Shown: positions 53,913 to 62,600 of the stretch, in pieces | Position numbering within the stretch: the first letter of the stretch is position 1 | Layout: each line of letters opens with the position of its first letter | Assembly (NCBI GenBank): GCA_964554185.1 | Contig: CAZKNJ010000005.1 | Coordinates: 1 to 64,000 of the forward strand | DNA: 64,000 nt | Source of the DNA: CAZKNJ01 sp964554185 | Lineage (GTDB): Bacteria > 4484-113 | Direction of reading: 5' to 3' | Translations under genes and position numbers: made by a program | Notes under the pieces: generated by a model | What the model was told of the DNA's origin: nothing | The model's input: only the letters and a program-made list of their open reading frames with translations | Database searches by the model: none

Positions 53913-53954
53913 CGGCTTCTCACGCCAGCGCAGGGCCACTTCGCTTAAACAGAC

Positions 53955-53982
53955 GGGGAGGCCCCGCAAACGGAGCCTCCCC
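53955..53982. terminator. Bidirectional hairpin between convergent genes
   Basis: GGGGAGGC (53955-53962) pairs with GCCTCCCC (53975-53982); the loop contains an inner CCG/CGG stem with CAAA tip. It lies 43 bp after the pump gene and 30 bp before the end of the convergent cytochrome gene. A short T-rich stretch follows it on the minus-strand side. Confidence 0.65.
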
Positions 53983-54011
53983 GGGATTGGCTAGTAGCTT
54001 GACTGTATCGG

Positions 54012-56525
54012 TTAGCCGCCTGCCAGAGTCTCGAGAGTGGCAATCGCACTCTCAAGCAGCTGCTTGGTGTACTGCGGATTGTGCACGCCGAGCGAGTGGT
54101 CGGTCATAACAAACTCGTAGTTCCACAGCGCCTCACGGTAACCGTCGTCATCCACACCGTCGTCGGGTGAGTTCAGGAGTGTGTCGCCGTCCTTGAACGG
54201 ATACAGCGTGAAGAACTCGTCCAGCAAAGCCTGAATCTCGGCTTGGAAGTCCTCAGTGTAGGTGACCATGTCCTCCACCGTGCCGATGTGGCAGCTGAGG
54301 CAGGGCTCGAACGAGGGCTCGAAAGTGTGGCCCCATTCCGCCGGATTTTCCGCGTCAATGTAGTCGTGGCGATACATGTGGCAGGTAACGCAGGCGTTAT
54401 CGTTCCAGGTCGTATGCGGGTGGGCGTTGTCGTACTCAAAGCCGGGGAACTCATAACCCCCGATGCCAAAGACCAGCGTGGCCTGGTTGTTCTCGTGCAT
54501 ACCGAAGTGGCTGTTGCCGTTGGTGATGTGGTTGTCGCGGTCAGTGTCGGTGCGCCGGCCGTTGTGGCAGGTGATGCAGATGTTGCCCAAGCCGCCGCTA
54601 ACTGGCGTATCGCCGAAGGGGATAATCACGTCAGCTTCGGAGTCGACCCGGAGCTGAGCCTCATACTGGGCATCGTGCGGGTCGTGGCAGACGGCGCACG
54701 AGATGTGCGCGGATTCATCGAGTTCGGTGAGATTCTCCGCCGGCGGGTCGCCGCCGTGGACCTGAATCTCCACATACCACGCGCCGTTGTGGCACTTGAC
54801 GCACCCAGTGTTCGTGATCTCGTGATTAGGCGTCACTCCATCGTCCCCGTAGAGAGCAAATGTCCCGTGCACCGATTGCATGTAGCTCTCAAAGACGCCA
54901 TGGCGGCTGCCCTCGTGGCAGAGGCCGCAGCCATAGCCGTTGGAGCCGTCATAGGCCTCGTCGTACTGGTAAACACCGTCAACGAGGACGTAGTTGCCAT
55001 CGCCATCCTTCTCATAGCCCGTGCCGGGGTCCCAAGGCTTGGGTAGCGGTCCTCCAGTCGGATGGCCGACGCCGGTACCGTGGCAGCTCTCGCACTGGAT
55101 GTTGGCGAACTGCGGTGTGACGTCCTCGCTAATGAAGCCGCCTGTGCCGGTCGGGAAAATGCCGACGCCGTGGCACTCGTAGCAGCCTTCACTACGGAAG
55201 CCGTGGCCGGAGCTGAGGCTGTTGGCGAACGCATTCGCGTGCCTCGTAGTCATCCAGCCGGCCTGAGTCACATCGGAGAACGAGCCGTGGCAGGTGTCAA
55301 AGCAGCCCGCGTAGCCGACCCAGTCAAAGGACGCGGGCAGAGCCACGAGGGTTACATCAAAAGCCGCTTCGTCGGTGCCGCCGTTGCCGTCGGAGACGGT
55401 CAGGGTGACGGTGTAGGTGCCAGCGGTGTCGTAGTTCCACCAGACCTGCGCACCGCCGGTCTCGCCAACGGACTCGTCGAAGAAGTTGTTGCCGCCGGTG
55501 TCGTCGCTCCACGCGTAGGTGAGCTCGTCGCCGTCTTCGTCCGTAGCCGCGGCCGAGAAGATGATGAGCTGGGTCTCATAGGGAGCGGCAACATCGGAGC
55601 TGACGCCGGGATCGGTAATAACCGGCGGGTTGTTCACCGGGCCGGCCGCGGGAACGGTAATCGCAACCGAATCAGTGTCCACGCCGCCATTACCGTCTGA
55701 AACGGAAACGGAGACAGTGTACACACCTGCCGCGTCAGCGCTCCACGTAACCGTGGAGGTGTTGCCGGTGGTGTTGGGCGTCCCCAACGTGCCAGCCGCA
55801 GCAAGCCAATTGAAAGCCAGCGTGTCACCGTCAGCATCAGCGCCGGTGGCGGTAAGCGTAACCGTCTCGCCGATGGCCACGGTGGTCGCGTCCGCTGCCA
55901 AGTCAACCGTCGGAATGAGGTTGGGCTCGGGCACTCCTCCGCCGCCGCCGGTGGTGACGTAGTTCGCAAACACGCCGTAAGTGGCGTTCAGCCCGCTAAC
56001 GCCCTCGGTGGGGGCGACGAAGCTGACCACCATTCCGGATGCGCCGACGGTGCCGACCGCGCTAGTCCCGCGCACCGCAGCAGCCAGGTTTTCCGTGCTC
56101 TCCCACATGTAAGTAGCGGGATTGAACCGGAAGATGATGAACCGCTTGCCCACGGTCTGCACGCCGGTAAGGGCGATGTAGACGGTGATGTCCCGTAGCA
56201 ACGTACGTCCAGCAGTAACCTGCACGGATGTTGATCCAAGCAGCAAGCCGGAATCGGGCGGGAAACCGCCGCCATCGCGCTGCTCGGCGGTCATGCTTTC
56301 GGACACGCTCACATCAGTGGCGACCGAGAAGGAGCCCGCGGGGAATATCGCGCCACCGCCCGATGGCAGGATGAAAGACGCTTCCACCCCGGGCTGCACT
56401 GTCTGCGTGCCGACACTGGGCAAGGGCATTATGCGCCGTGCACCCCTGCCGCCGCACGCAATCGTGACAAAAGCCAGCAGGAATACCACAGCACACAGTA
56501 CAATGAACCTACTTTGGACCTTCAT
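54012..56525 (-). CDS. Large multiheme c-type cytochrome lipoprotein with PKD domains
   Basis: 837 aa: a lipoprotein signal (VVFLLAFVTIACGG, Cys24), a beta-rich domain, two PKD-type Ig domains (about 205-292 and 300-395), then a heme domain. That domain holds eight CXXCH sites (first residues 448, 478, 533, 575, 610, 650, 712, 742) and one CX3CH (C408-FDT-C412-H413) that opens it. Adhesion-type domains fused to hemes on an outer lipoprotein suggest a surface electron-transfer protein. A Shine-Dalgarno AAGGGGGG precedes the ATG. Likely matured by CcsA-ResB (58.9-61.3 kb). Confidence 0.88.
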   Translation of the reverse strand: MKVQSRFIVLCAVVFLLAFVTIACGGRGARRIMPLPSVGTQTVQPGVEASFILPSGGGAIFPAGSFSVATDVSVSESMTAEQRDGGGFPPDSGLLLGSTSVQVTAGRTLLRDITVYIALTGVQTVGKRFIIFRFNPATYMWESTENLAAAVRGTSAVGTVGASGMVVSFVAPTEGVSGLNATYGVFANYVTTGGGGGVPEPNLIPTVDLAADATTVAIGETVTLTATGADADGDTLAFNWLAAAGTLGTPNTTGNTSTVTWSADAAGVYTVSVSVSDGNGGVDTDSVAITVPAAGPVNNPPVITDPGVSSDVAAPYETQLIIFSAAATDEDGDELTYAWSDDTGGNNFFDESVGETGGAQVWWNYDTAGTYTVTLTVSDGNGGTDEAAFDVTLVALPASFDWVGYAGCFDTCHGSFSDVTQAGWMTTRHANAFANSLSSGHGFRSEGCYECHGVGIFPTGTGGFISEDVTPQFANIQCESCHGTGVGHPTGGPLPKPWDPGTGYEKDGDGNYVLVDGVYQYDEAYDGSNGYGCGLCHEGSRHGVFESYMQSVHGTFALYGDDGVTPNHEITNTGCVKCHNGAWYVEIQVHGGDPPAENLTELDESAHISCAVCHDPHDAQYEAQLRVDSEADVIIPFGDTPVSGGLGNICITCHNGRRTDTDRDNHITNGNSHFGMHENNQATLVFGIGGYEFPGFEYDNAHPHTTWNDNACVTCHMYRHDYIDAENPAEWGHTFEPSFEPCLSCHIGTVEDMVTYTEDFQAEIQALLDEFFTLYPFKDGDTLLNSPDDGVDDDGYREALWNYEFVMTDHSLGVHNPQYTKQLLESAIATLETLAGG

Positions 56526-56725
56526 AGGGCCCCCCTTCTATTATCAATTATCCTCATAACGCCACTTGCAGCCGTCACGCATCCGTTCGACCGCAAGTAT
56601 GACGCTTTGATGACGCTAGTAGTATACCACAAAACGCTGGGAGTGCCACCCCTTCGTCACATGGATTTGGTGAAATATGTGCGTTTCTGTTCTTGGCAGT
56701 ATGGCGGCAGAGGTATGTACAAATA

Positions 56726-56757
56726 CCAAGCCCTCTCCCGGTCGGGAGAGGGCTTGG
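56726..56757. terminator. Perfect 14-bp stem hairpin
   Basis: CCAAGCCCTCTCCC (56726-56739), loop GGTC, GGGAGAGGGCTTGG (56744-56757). It lies between two same-strand cytochrome genes, 34 bp beyond the stop of the upstream one, so it probably terminates or stabilises that transcript. The rest of 56526-56790 shows only a GTGGTATAC-like word near 56622-56630 on the minus strand as a possible promoter. Confidence 0.6.
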
Positions 56758-56790
56758 GGAGGATGATGCTTGCCGCTATCAGATTAGAGG

Positions 56791-58818
56791 CTATCCGCCG
56801 CCGTAGAAGCTGTCGTAATCCGCTTGCTTAGCGACCAGTTCCGGGCGGTCGGTCAGCGACGATGGCCCGCCATGACATATGTCCGTCGCCATACATGAAT
56901 TGATAATCGGGTTGGGCGAGCTGGCGTCGAGCATGAGGATGGTCTCGCTGGGAGGAATGACCTTAAAGGTGTGGTTAGCAGTATCCCAGGGCAGCGCGGT
57001 GGTGCCGGTGGGGGTCATATGGCAGTTGACGCAGCGGGAGGCTGGACTGGTTTCGGCGTGGTGAGTGTGCGTCGTCAGGTCAGGCGGATCGCGGTCTACG
57101 TGACACGTGTAACAAAGTGCGTTGGCTTCGGCGGTGGTCGCTGCTTCCGCCGGCATCGGCCGATGGGGGTTGTGGCAGGTCCAGCAGGCCATTTCCGCAC
57201 CATAGTGGAGGGATTGCGTGTACTCCGTGTACTGCTGGACGTGGCTTTTAGCGTAGGAAGTGCCAGTGCTGGTCGTCCAGAACCCATCGTCGCCGGTGTC
57301 GCCGAAGGAGAGGAGCGTCCAGTATGCACCGAGGTCGTTGCCCGGTTCAAAGATGCCGGATGCCGCGTTCCACGGGTAATCCAGCAGCGAGCCGCCGAGA
57401 GCGTCGCCAGACTGGCCGCGCGAGTGGCATTGGCCGCACACGGCAATCCGCTCGGCGAAAGTGCCATCGGCGGGGTCGGACGGATTGAAGATGGTCGTAG
57501 CGGATGGTGCATTGGCATGCGTTTCGCCCGGCCCGTGGCAGCGCTCGCAGGATACGCGGAGATTAAGGTAGCTCGCCAGCCACTCGCCCGTCGGGTCGTT
57601 ATAGGCGACGGTAGCGCCGGTGGAAGCGTGGCAGCCGATGCAACTGCGCTCAAAGGAGGATGCGGGATCCAAGTCCGCCAGCGGGCCGACGGCGTCAAAC
57701 CAGTTCTCCATATGGTAGGGCTGCCACTGTTCAGCCTGCTCGCTCCAGCTCATTGGCAGCACATAGTCGGAGTGGTTGTCGCGCACGACGAAGGCCTGCA
57801 TGCGTCCGAAGCCGCCGCCGATGGTGCGGATGAGGAGGTAGGTGCTGCCGCCGATTTCGGCGAGGTAGCGGCCGGCATCCTGCGAAAGCGTGACCGAGCC
57901 GCTAAGCGTGCCGTCGTTCACGTTGACGGTTCCGCTCCAGTCGGCCACTACGCCGGGATCCTCGTCCGGCAGGCGGTTGGCCAGCATATGCGCGGTGGAG
58001 TTGAACTGGGTTGCGTTGACATCTGAGGAGTGGCAAGTAAGGCAGCGCTGCGGGCCCACGAAGCCAGTAGCGGGCTCGGGGTAATCCGCCGGCGACTCAT
58101 TGCGGATCGGGTCGGACACCGCGCCCTCGGCGCCGTCCTCCTCACCGATGACGCGGACATAAAGCTCGGTCGTGGGCAGAGGCAGGGCGAAGGTTAGCCG
58201 ACCGTCGCCGGAGGCTTCGGTTAGCGGCAGCACGGAGACATCCTCAAATGGGCCGCCGGGCAGCAGCGAGCCCTGAAGGCGGTATCCAGTAAGTCTCTTA
58301 CCGAAGCCGACGGCGAGCGGGGTGATGTCTTCGATACCAACCTGCTCGTTGCCGCTGCCGTCCACCACTTCGTCCAAGGGATCATCGCCGACGCGGTGCT
58401 TGAAGTGCACCGCTATCGGCGTGATGTCGGAGATGCCTACGGTGCCGTTCTGGTCGTAGTCGCCGATGTTGTAGTAGCCCCAGGTGAGATTCCATCCTCC
58501 CGCGCCGTCATCCACCACGCTAAGCGCTGGAGTGTTTTCGGGGCCGGACGGCGGGGTAGACACCAGCTTGCCGCTGCTGCGGGCGGCGAGCTCACTGAGC
58601 AGGGCGGAGCGCAGGCTTTCAAACAGCTCAGCGCTAACGCCTGCAGGAACCGGGTAGCTCTCCACCTCGGCCATCACGCTTTCAAGGCTGCGCGAAGACG
58701 CAGAATCAAGGTTAACCGGCGTGGGATTAGTGCTGCGGATGCCGGACCCGCAGCCGAATAGCCAGGCTGCCGCAGTTAGCAGCAGCACTGCTGCAATTGC
58801 ACCTATCTTCACTCTCAT
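56791..58818 (-). CDS. Multiheme c-type cytochrome lipoprotein with dockerin-like domain
   Basis: 675 aa: lipoprotein signal (AAVLLLTAAAWLFGCGSG), then two dockerin-like calcium repeats (DYDQNGTVGISDITPIAVHF and DGSGNEQVGIEDITPLAVGF, residues 120-173) and a heme region. The heme region has seven CXXCH sites (first residues 259, 393, 424, 461, 545, 569, 596) and a possible unusual CX5CH at 642-649. Such a domain fusion suggests attachment of a surface cytochrome to a protein scaffold. GGGAGGGT precedes the ATG. Between the cytochrome maturation genes upstream and the larger cytochrome downstream, all on the same strand. Confidence 0.87.
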   Translation of the reverse strand: MRVKIGAIAAVLLLTAAAWLFGCGSGIRSTNPTPVNLDSASSRSLESVMAEVESYPVPAGVSAELFESLRSALLSELAARSSGKLVSTPPSGPENTPALSVVDDGAGGWNLTWGYYNIGDYDQNGTVGISDITPIAVHFKHRVGDDPLDEVVDGSGNEQVGIEDITPLAVGFGKRLTGYRLQGSLLPGGPFEDVSVLPLTEASGDGRLTFALPLPTTELYVRVIGEEDGAEGAVSDPIRNESPADYPEPATGFVGPQRCLTCHSSDVNATQFNSTAHMLANRLPDEDPGVVADWSGTVNVNDGTLSGSVTLSQDAGRYLAEIGGSTYLLIRTIGGGFGRMQAFVVRDNHSDYVLPMSWSEQAEQWQPYHMENWFDAVGPLADLDPASSFERSCIGCHASTGATVAYNDPTGEWLASYLNLRVSCERCHGPGETHANAPSATTIFNPSDPADGTFAERIAVCGQCHSRGQSGDALGGSLLDYPWNAASGIFEPGNDLGAYWTLLSFGDTGDDGFWTTSTGTSYAKSHVQQYTEYTQSLHYGAEMACWTCHNPHRPMPAEAATTAEANALCYTCHVDRDPPDLTTHTHHAETSPASRCVNCHMTPTGTTALPWDTANHTFKVIPPSETILMLDASSPNPIINSCMATDICHGGPSSLTDRPELVAKQADYDSFYGGG

Positions 58819-58901
58819 GGTTACCCTCCCGGGTAAAAACCCTCATGGCGGTAATGCCTAACCGCCATGATTATGATTCTATGTGATGCGCATATGCGGG
58901 A

Positions 58902-60470
58902 TCAGTCCGCCCCGTCCCAGTTCTTCGCGGAGCCCGCAGCACGGCCGGAGATGATGCGCCCCAGTGTTTCATCCAGCCGGAGCTGAAGCCCTTGCCGCAC
59001 AAGGCGCCAGTCGGAGCGTCCGTCCTTTGCTCTTACATATACCCGGTCAAAGCCGATCCATAGGGCAAACAGGCTGCCGAGGGTGAGCAAAATGGTTCCG
59101 AGGTAAACGATGTCAATGCCGCGGTCGAGCTTGTAGGAGAAGATGGAGATAGCCTGCACTTCTTCCTTGCCGCCCATCTTGAGCTCAAGCGAGGAAACGG
59201 TTGCGGGCTCATCGGGGCTCACCATATGGAGGCTGCTATCGCCGCTCATGCTGGTGACCCGCACCAATGCGGTGGGCGGCAGCTCACGGATCAGCGTATT
59301 GCCTTCGTAGACTTCGCCGACTTTGAAGTCGAGCACTTCCACGATGTAGGGGGCTGGCTGGCCGTAGTAGTCGCCTACGCCGCTGCGTGAGACCGCAAGC
59401 GTTGACCCTGAGATTACCGGCGTAGAAGGAAGTTCTTTGCTGTCCAGTTCAAAGCGCAGTGGGAGGATGTAGCGGTAAGCGCTCTGGTAGATGGTGAGGC
59501 CCTCAACGCGCATCGGCCAGTTGACCGATAGATTCTCTTTTCGTTGTTCGGTATCGCCGACCTTCACGGTGAGGTCGGAAGTGTACTGCCTCACAACGAG
59601 GCGCATGAACTCGTCCACGTCCTTGTGGCCGGTCTCCATTGAGCTTTCGGTGTACTTGAGCACGTCCATCGGGATATGGAAGCCGTTGAGCTTGAACTCG
59701 AAAACTTGCGGCTTGACATGGGTCTGGAGGAACGACTTCAGCCAGCCGGGTTTGTTTTCGACGGGATTCACCGTAACGCGGGTGGGCTTAAAGGGATCAA
59801 CCGTTACCATGCCGTTCGCACCGTACATGTAGCTTACTGCCACGCCGAGAAGAACCACCAGAATGGAGAAGTGCATCGCCACCAGCGCCCACAGGCGCAG
59901 CGTGCCGCGCTGGCCCAACAGGCGCACCGAGCCGTCCGGGGATTCCTGACGCACAACGCTGAAGTGGGCGTGGTGCAGCAGCTCCTCTGCCTTCTGAGCG
60001 TCAGCAGCCACACTATTCTGGAAGGCCTTGCCGGCGCGGTAGAACCGGTCGCTCTTGTCCACCGGAGGCCGCTTGACCGCGTTGATGGCTTCGCGCAGTT
60101 TCTTGGTTGTGCAGGCCGCAGCGCTGACCGCGAGCCAGATGTTCAGCAGCACGAAATACCAGACGGAATAGACGCGGTGGAAGCCGAAGAACCGGATGAT
60201 AGCCCATTTCAGATCGCCGTAGCGGGCGATGTAGGCTGCATTGCTGGCACCGTCAGCCTGGTTCCACTGCGGCACCACCGTGCCGATGATGGAGAGAATC
60301 GCGACGAACACGAGCACCCAAATGGCAACGCTCAGAGAGTTAAGCCAGCGCCAAACAAGATCGGCCAGGCCGGCTTCCTCCGCTATATCCTGCGCCGGCG
60401 CGGCGCTCGCTGCGCGCTCATCTTCGCCGTTGGCGGCGCTGCGGCCGGGCGAGTTGTTTGGTTCAGGCAT
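58902..60470 (-). CDS. resB: Cytochrome c biogenesis protein ResB
   Basis: 522 aa, the ResB subunit of the System II heme-attachment complex. Transmembrane segments flank LNSLSVAIWVLVFVAILSIIGTVVPQW; WYFVLLNIWLAVSAAACTTKKL and later the periplasmic domain and a last TM (VYLGTILLTLGSLFALWIGFD). The N-terminal 40 residues are a charged cytoplasmic tail. It lies 15 bp downstream of ccsA. System II would ligate heme to the multiheme proteins encoded on either side. Confidence 0.93.
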   Translation of the reverse strand: MPEPNNSPGRSAANGEDERAASAAPAQDIAEEAGLADLVWRWLNSLSVAIWVLVFVAILSIIGTVVPQWNQADGASNAAYIARYGDLKWAIIRFFGFHRVYSVWYFVLLNIWLAVSAAACTTKKLREAINAVKRPPVDKSDRFYRAGKAFQNSVAADAQKAEELLHHAHFSVVRQESPDGSVRLLGQRGTLRLWALVAMHFSILVVLLGVAVSYMYGANGMVTVDPFKPTRVTVNPVENKPGWLKSFLQTHVKPQVFEFKLNGFHIPMDVLKYTESSMETGHKDVDEFMRLVVRQYTSDLTVKVGDTEQRKENLSVNWPMRVEGLTIYQSAYRYILPLRFELDSKELPSTPVISGSTLAVSRSGVGDYYGQPAPYIVEVLDFKVGEVYEGNTLIRELPPTALVRVTSMSGDSSLHMVSPDEPATVSSLELKMGGKEEVQAISIFSYKLDRGIDIVYLGTILLTLGSLFALWIGFDRVYVRAKDGRSDWRLVRQGLQLRLDETLGRIISGRAAGSAKNWDGAD

Positions 60471-60485
60471 CAGCGAAGCTCCGCG

Positions 60486-61340
60486 CTAGTAGCTGTGAAG
60501 CGAGTTGACATTGAAGTATTCAACCAGGTAGTTGACGCCCAGGAAAGTGATAAACACCGAGATAATCCCGGCGACGGCGAACCACGCGCTCTTGGCCCCG
60601 CGCCAGCCAAAGGCGATGCGGGTGTGCAAATACCCGGCCCAGATCACCCAGGTAATCAGGCTCCAGGTTTCCTTGGGGTCCCAGCCCCAGAAGCGCCCCC
60701 AGGCCTGGTCGGCCCAGATGGCGCCGGTGATGATGCCCGCCGTCAGAATGGGAAAGGCGAAGAGGATGAACTTGTAGGCGAGCAGGTCGTGCTCTTCCAG
60801 CGTCATCGTGCCGAAGAGCTTTTCCGACCAGCCGACTTTGCGCAGCCGCAGCAAGTAGAACACCGCGATTACTGAACCAATCAGCAGCCCGGCGTAAGAC
60901 AGCATCATCGCGGTTACGTGGATGTTCAGCCAGGGGCTTTTCAGCGCCGGCATCAGCGGGCGCGGAGCCTGGGCGGCGCCGGACAACATCGCGTACCCCA
61001 GCATCAGGGTGACCACGCCTACAATCGGCGCACCGAAGAGGCGCGTGCGGATATACCGCTCACTGAAAACATATACCAGCGCGATCATCCACGCGCAGTA
61101 GCTGATGGCCTCAAACAACGAAGCGGTGGGAAGGATAAACGCCTGGTGCTGGTTCCAGTACTCAAGCACCCTAATCACCTGGAAGGCCGTGTGGCTGGTA
61201 AGGCCAAGCACCAGCGCAATGAACGCAATGAGGCCGACGGTCTTCTTGCGCAAGAAGGTCGAGTACGCCAGGTAAGCGACGGTTGACGCCAGGTAGATGA
61301 ACAGCCCGGCGCGGAGGAAGATCACATTTAGTTCGGTCAT
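60486..61340 (-). CDS. ccsA: Cytochrome c biogenesis protein CcsA/CcsB
   Basis: A 284-aa heme-handling membrane protein with about eight helices and the tryptophan-rich WWD motif: DQAWGRFWGWDPKETWSLITWVIWAGYLHTR. This motif presents heme to apocytochrome. GAGGGAT precedes the ATG. It is the first gene of the unit ccsA-resB, transcribed away from the decaheme cytochrome gene; 274 bp separate the two start codons. Confidence 0.95.
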   Translation of the reverse strand: MTELNVIFLRAGLFIYLASTVAYLAYSTFLRKKTVGLIAFIALVLGLTSHTAFQVIRVLEYWNQHQAFILPTASLFEAISYCAWMIALVYVFSERYIRTRLFGAPIVGVVTLMLGYAMLSGAAQAPRPLMPALKSPWLNIHVTAMMLSYAGLLIGSVIAVFYLLRLRKVGWSEKLFGTMTLEEHDLLAYKFILFAFPILTAGIITGAIWADQAWGRFWGWDPKETWSLITWVIWAGYLHTRIAFGWRGAKSAWFAVAGIISVFITFLGVNYLVEYFNVNSLHSY

Positions 61341-61522
61341 TTATCCCTCGGAAAAGAGCCTTTACGGTTCACCTTACTACCCTCTCTCCGGACGGATAAT
61401 CGCTATCCTACTGCATTCACGGACCGAGGGAGGGCAATGTGCGGCCATCCACATAGATGACCGCACACATTCTATGCCGCCACCCGGCAGCCGTCAACAC
61501 GACACAATTCCATGACACTTCC

Positions 61523-61550
61523 TTGACATCAGAGAGTGGTCGGTTACAAT
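61523..61550 (+). promoter_or_regulatory. Near-consensus sigma-70-type promoter of the decaheme-barrel operon
   Basis: TTGACA (61523-61528), 16-bp spacer, TACAAT (61545-61550): a perfect -35 and a -10 one base from consensus. Transcription would start about 61557, some 58 nt before the cytochrome ATG, whose AGGGGAT ribosome site lies just upstream. The strongest classical promoter in the window. Confidence 0.75.
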
Positions 61551-61614
61551 CATACGCAGCCGTGACGGTAGGGGATGGCGCCAGTGGCGCGCCCTTCGCC
61601 ACCAGGGGATTAAC

Positions 61615-62580
61615 ATGAAACACTTTCTGCTGTCCTGTACTGCTGTTTTGCTTCTGTTCGCAATGGCGCTCTCCATCCCGGCGATCGCGCAAGAAGACGA
61701 GGCGGACGAAGACGTTGCGCCGGTGTATACCTACCGCGATTCCGCAGCGCCCAAGGCTGCGCTGACGGAGGAGCTCGGCGCGGAGTACATCGGAGCCGCC
61801 TCATGCTTGATGTGCCATGAGGGATACAAGGAGAAGTACCTCGGGACGCTGCACGCGCTGTCGCTGGGCAAGAAGTACGCGCCGCCGTCGGACGCGGGCT
61901 GCGAAGCCTGCCACGGCCCCGGCAGCGTGCACGCGGAGATCATGGGCGACGCCGAAGACGCGCGCTGGCCCGCGCTGGTGCGTTTTGCGGGGGCGAAAAG
62001 AAGCTACCGGCAATTCGCCGTTTGCCTAGACTGCCACCGCAAGACGCGCACCGTTAAGGACTGGAGCGAGAGCGCCCACGGCCTCGCGCAGATTGGCTGC
62101 ACCACCTGCCACAATCCGCACGAACGCACGAAGTTCGTGCACCAAGTGACGGGCGAGCAGCCGGACCTTTGCGCCGACTGCCATGCGCACGTGGTTCAAG
62201 TTTTCCGCGGCCCGTCGCACCACCCGGTGCTGGACGAAAGCAAGACCTGCACCCAGTGCCACAATCCCCACAGCGCGAACGGCGCGATGGCATGGACCAA
62301 GGACCGCTGGGAGTCCTGCGGGCGCTGCCACACCTCCGCCACCGGCCCGTACATCTATCCGCACCTTGCCGCTGACAGCGATCTCGGCGATGGCGGCTGC
62401 GCCGCCTGCCACGATCCCCACGGCAGCGCGAACCACGCGCAGCTGAAAATCAGCGGCAACGGCTTGTGCTTGCAGTGCCACACCGACCGCGCTAACCACA
62501 AGCCCGGCAGGACCTGCTGGACGGCAGGCTGCCACAGCCAGGTGCACGGCAGCAACCAGAACCTGCTGCTGCTGCGCTAG
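61615..62580 (+). CDS. DmsE/MtrA-like decaheme c-type cytochrome
   Basis: 321 aa with a signal peptide (FLLSCTAVLLLFAMALSIPAIA) and ten heme sites: nine CXXCH (first residues 64, 96, 137, 162, 186, 212, 235, 262, 285) and a last CX4CH (C301-WTAG-C306-H307). The pairs CTTCHNPHE, CTQCHNPHS, CAACHDPHG are typical of DmsE/MtrA periplasmic decahemes that insert into an MtrB-type barrel. Located 20 bp before the barrel gene, so they form a porin-cytochrome pair. Confidence 0.93.
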   Translation: MKHFLLSCTAVLLLFAMALSIPAIAQEDEADEDVAPVYTYRDSAAPKAALTEELGAEYIGAASCLMCHEGYKEKYLGTLHALSLGKKYAPPSDAGCEACHGPGSVHAEIMGDAEDARWPALVRFAGAKRSYRQFAVCLDCHRKTRTVKDWSESAHGLAQIGCTTCHNPHERTKFVHQVTGEQPDLCADCHAHVVQVFRGPSHHPVLDESKTCTQCHNPHSANGAMAWTKDRWESCGRCHTSATGPYIYPHLAADSDLGDGGCAACHDPHGSANHAQLKISGNGLCLQCHTDRANHKPGRTCWTAGCHSQVHGSNQNLLLLR

Positions 62581-62600
62581 CCCCAACCAAGGAGTCGCCA

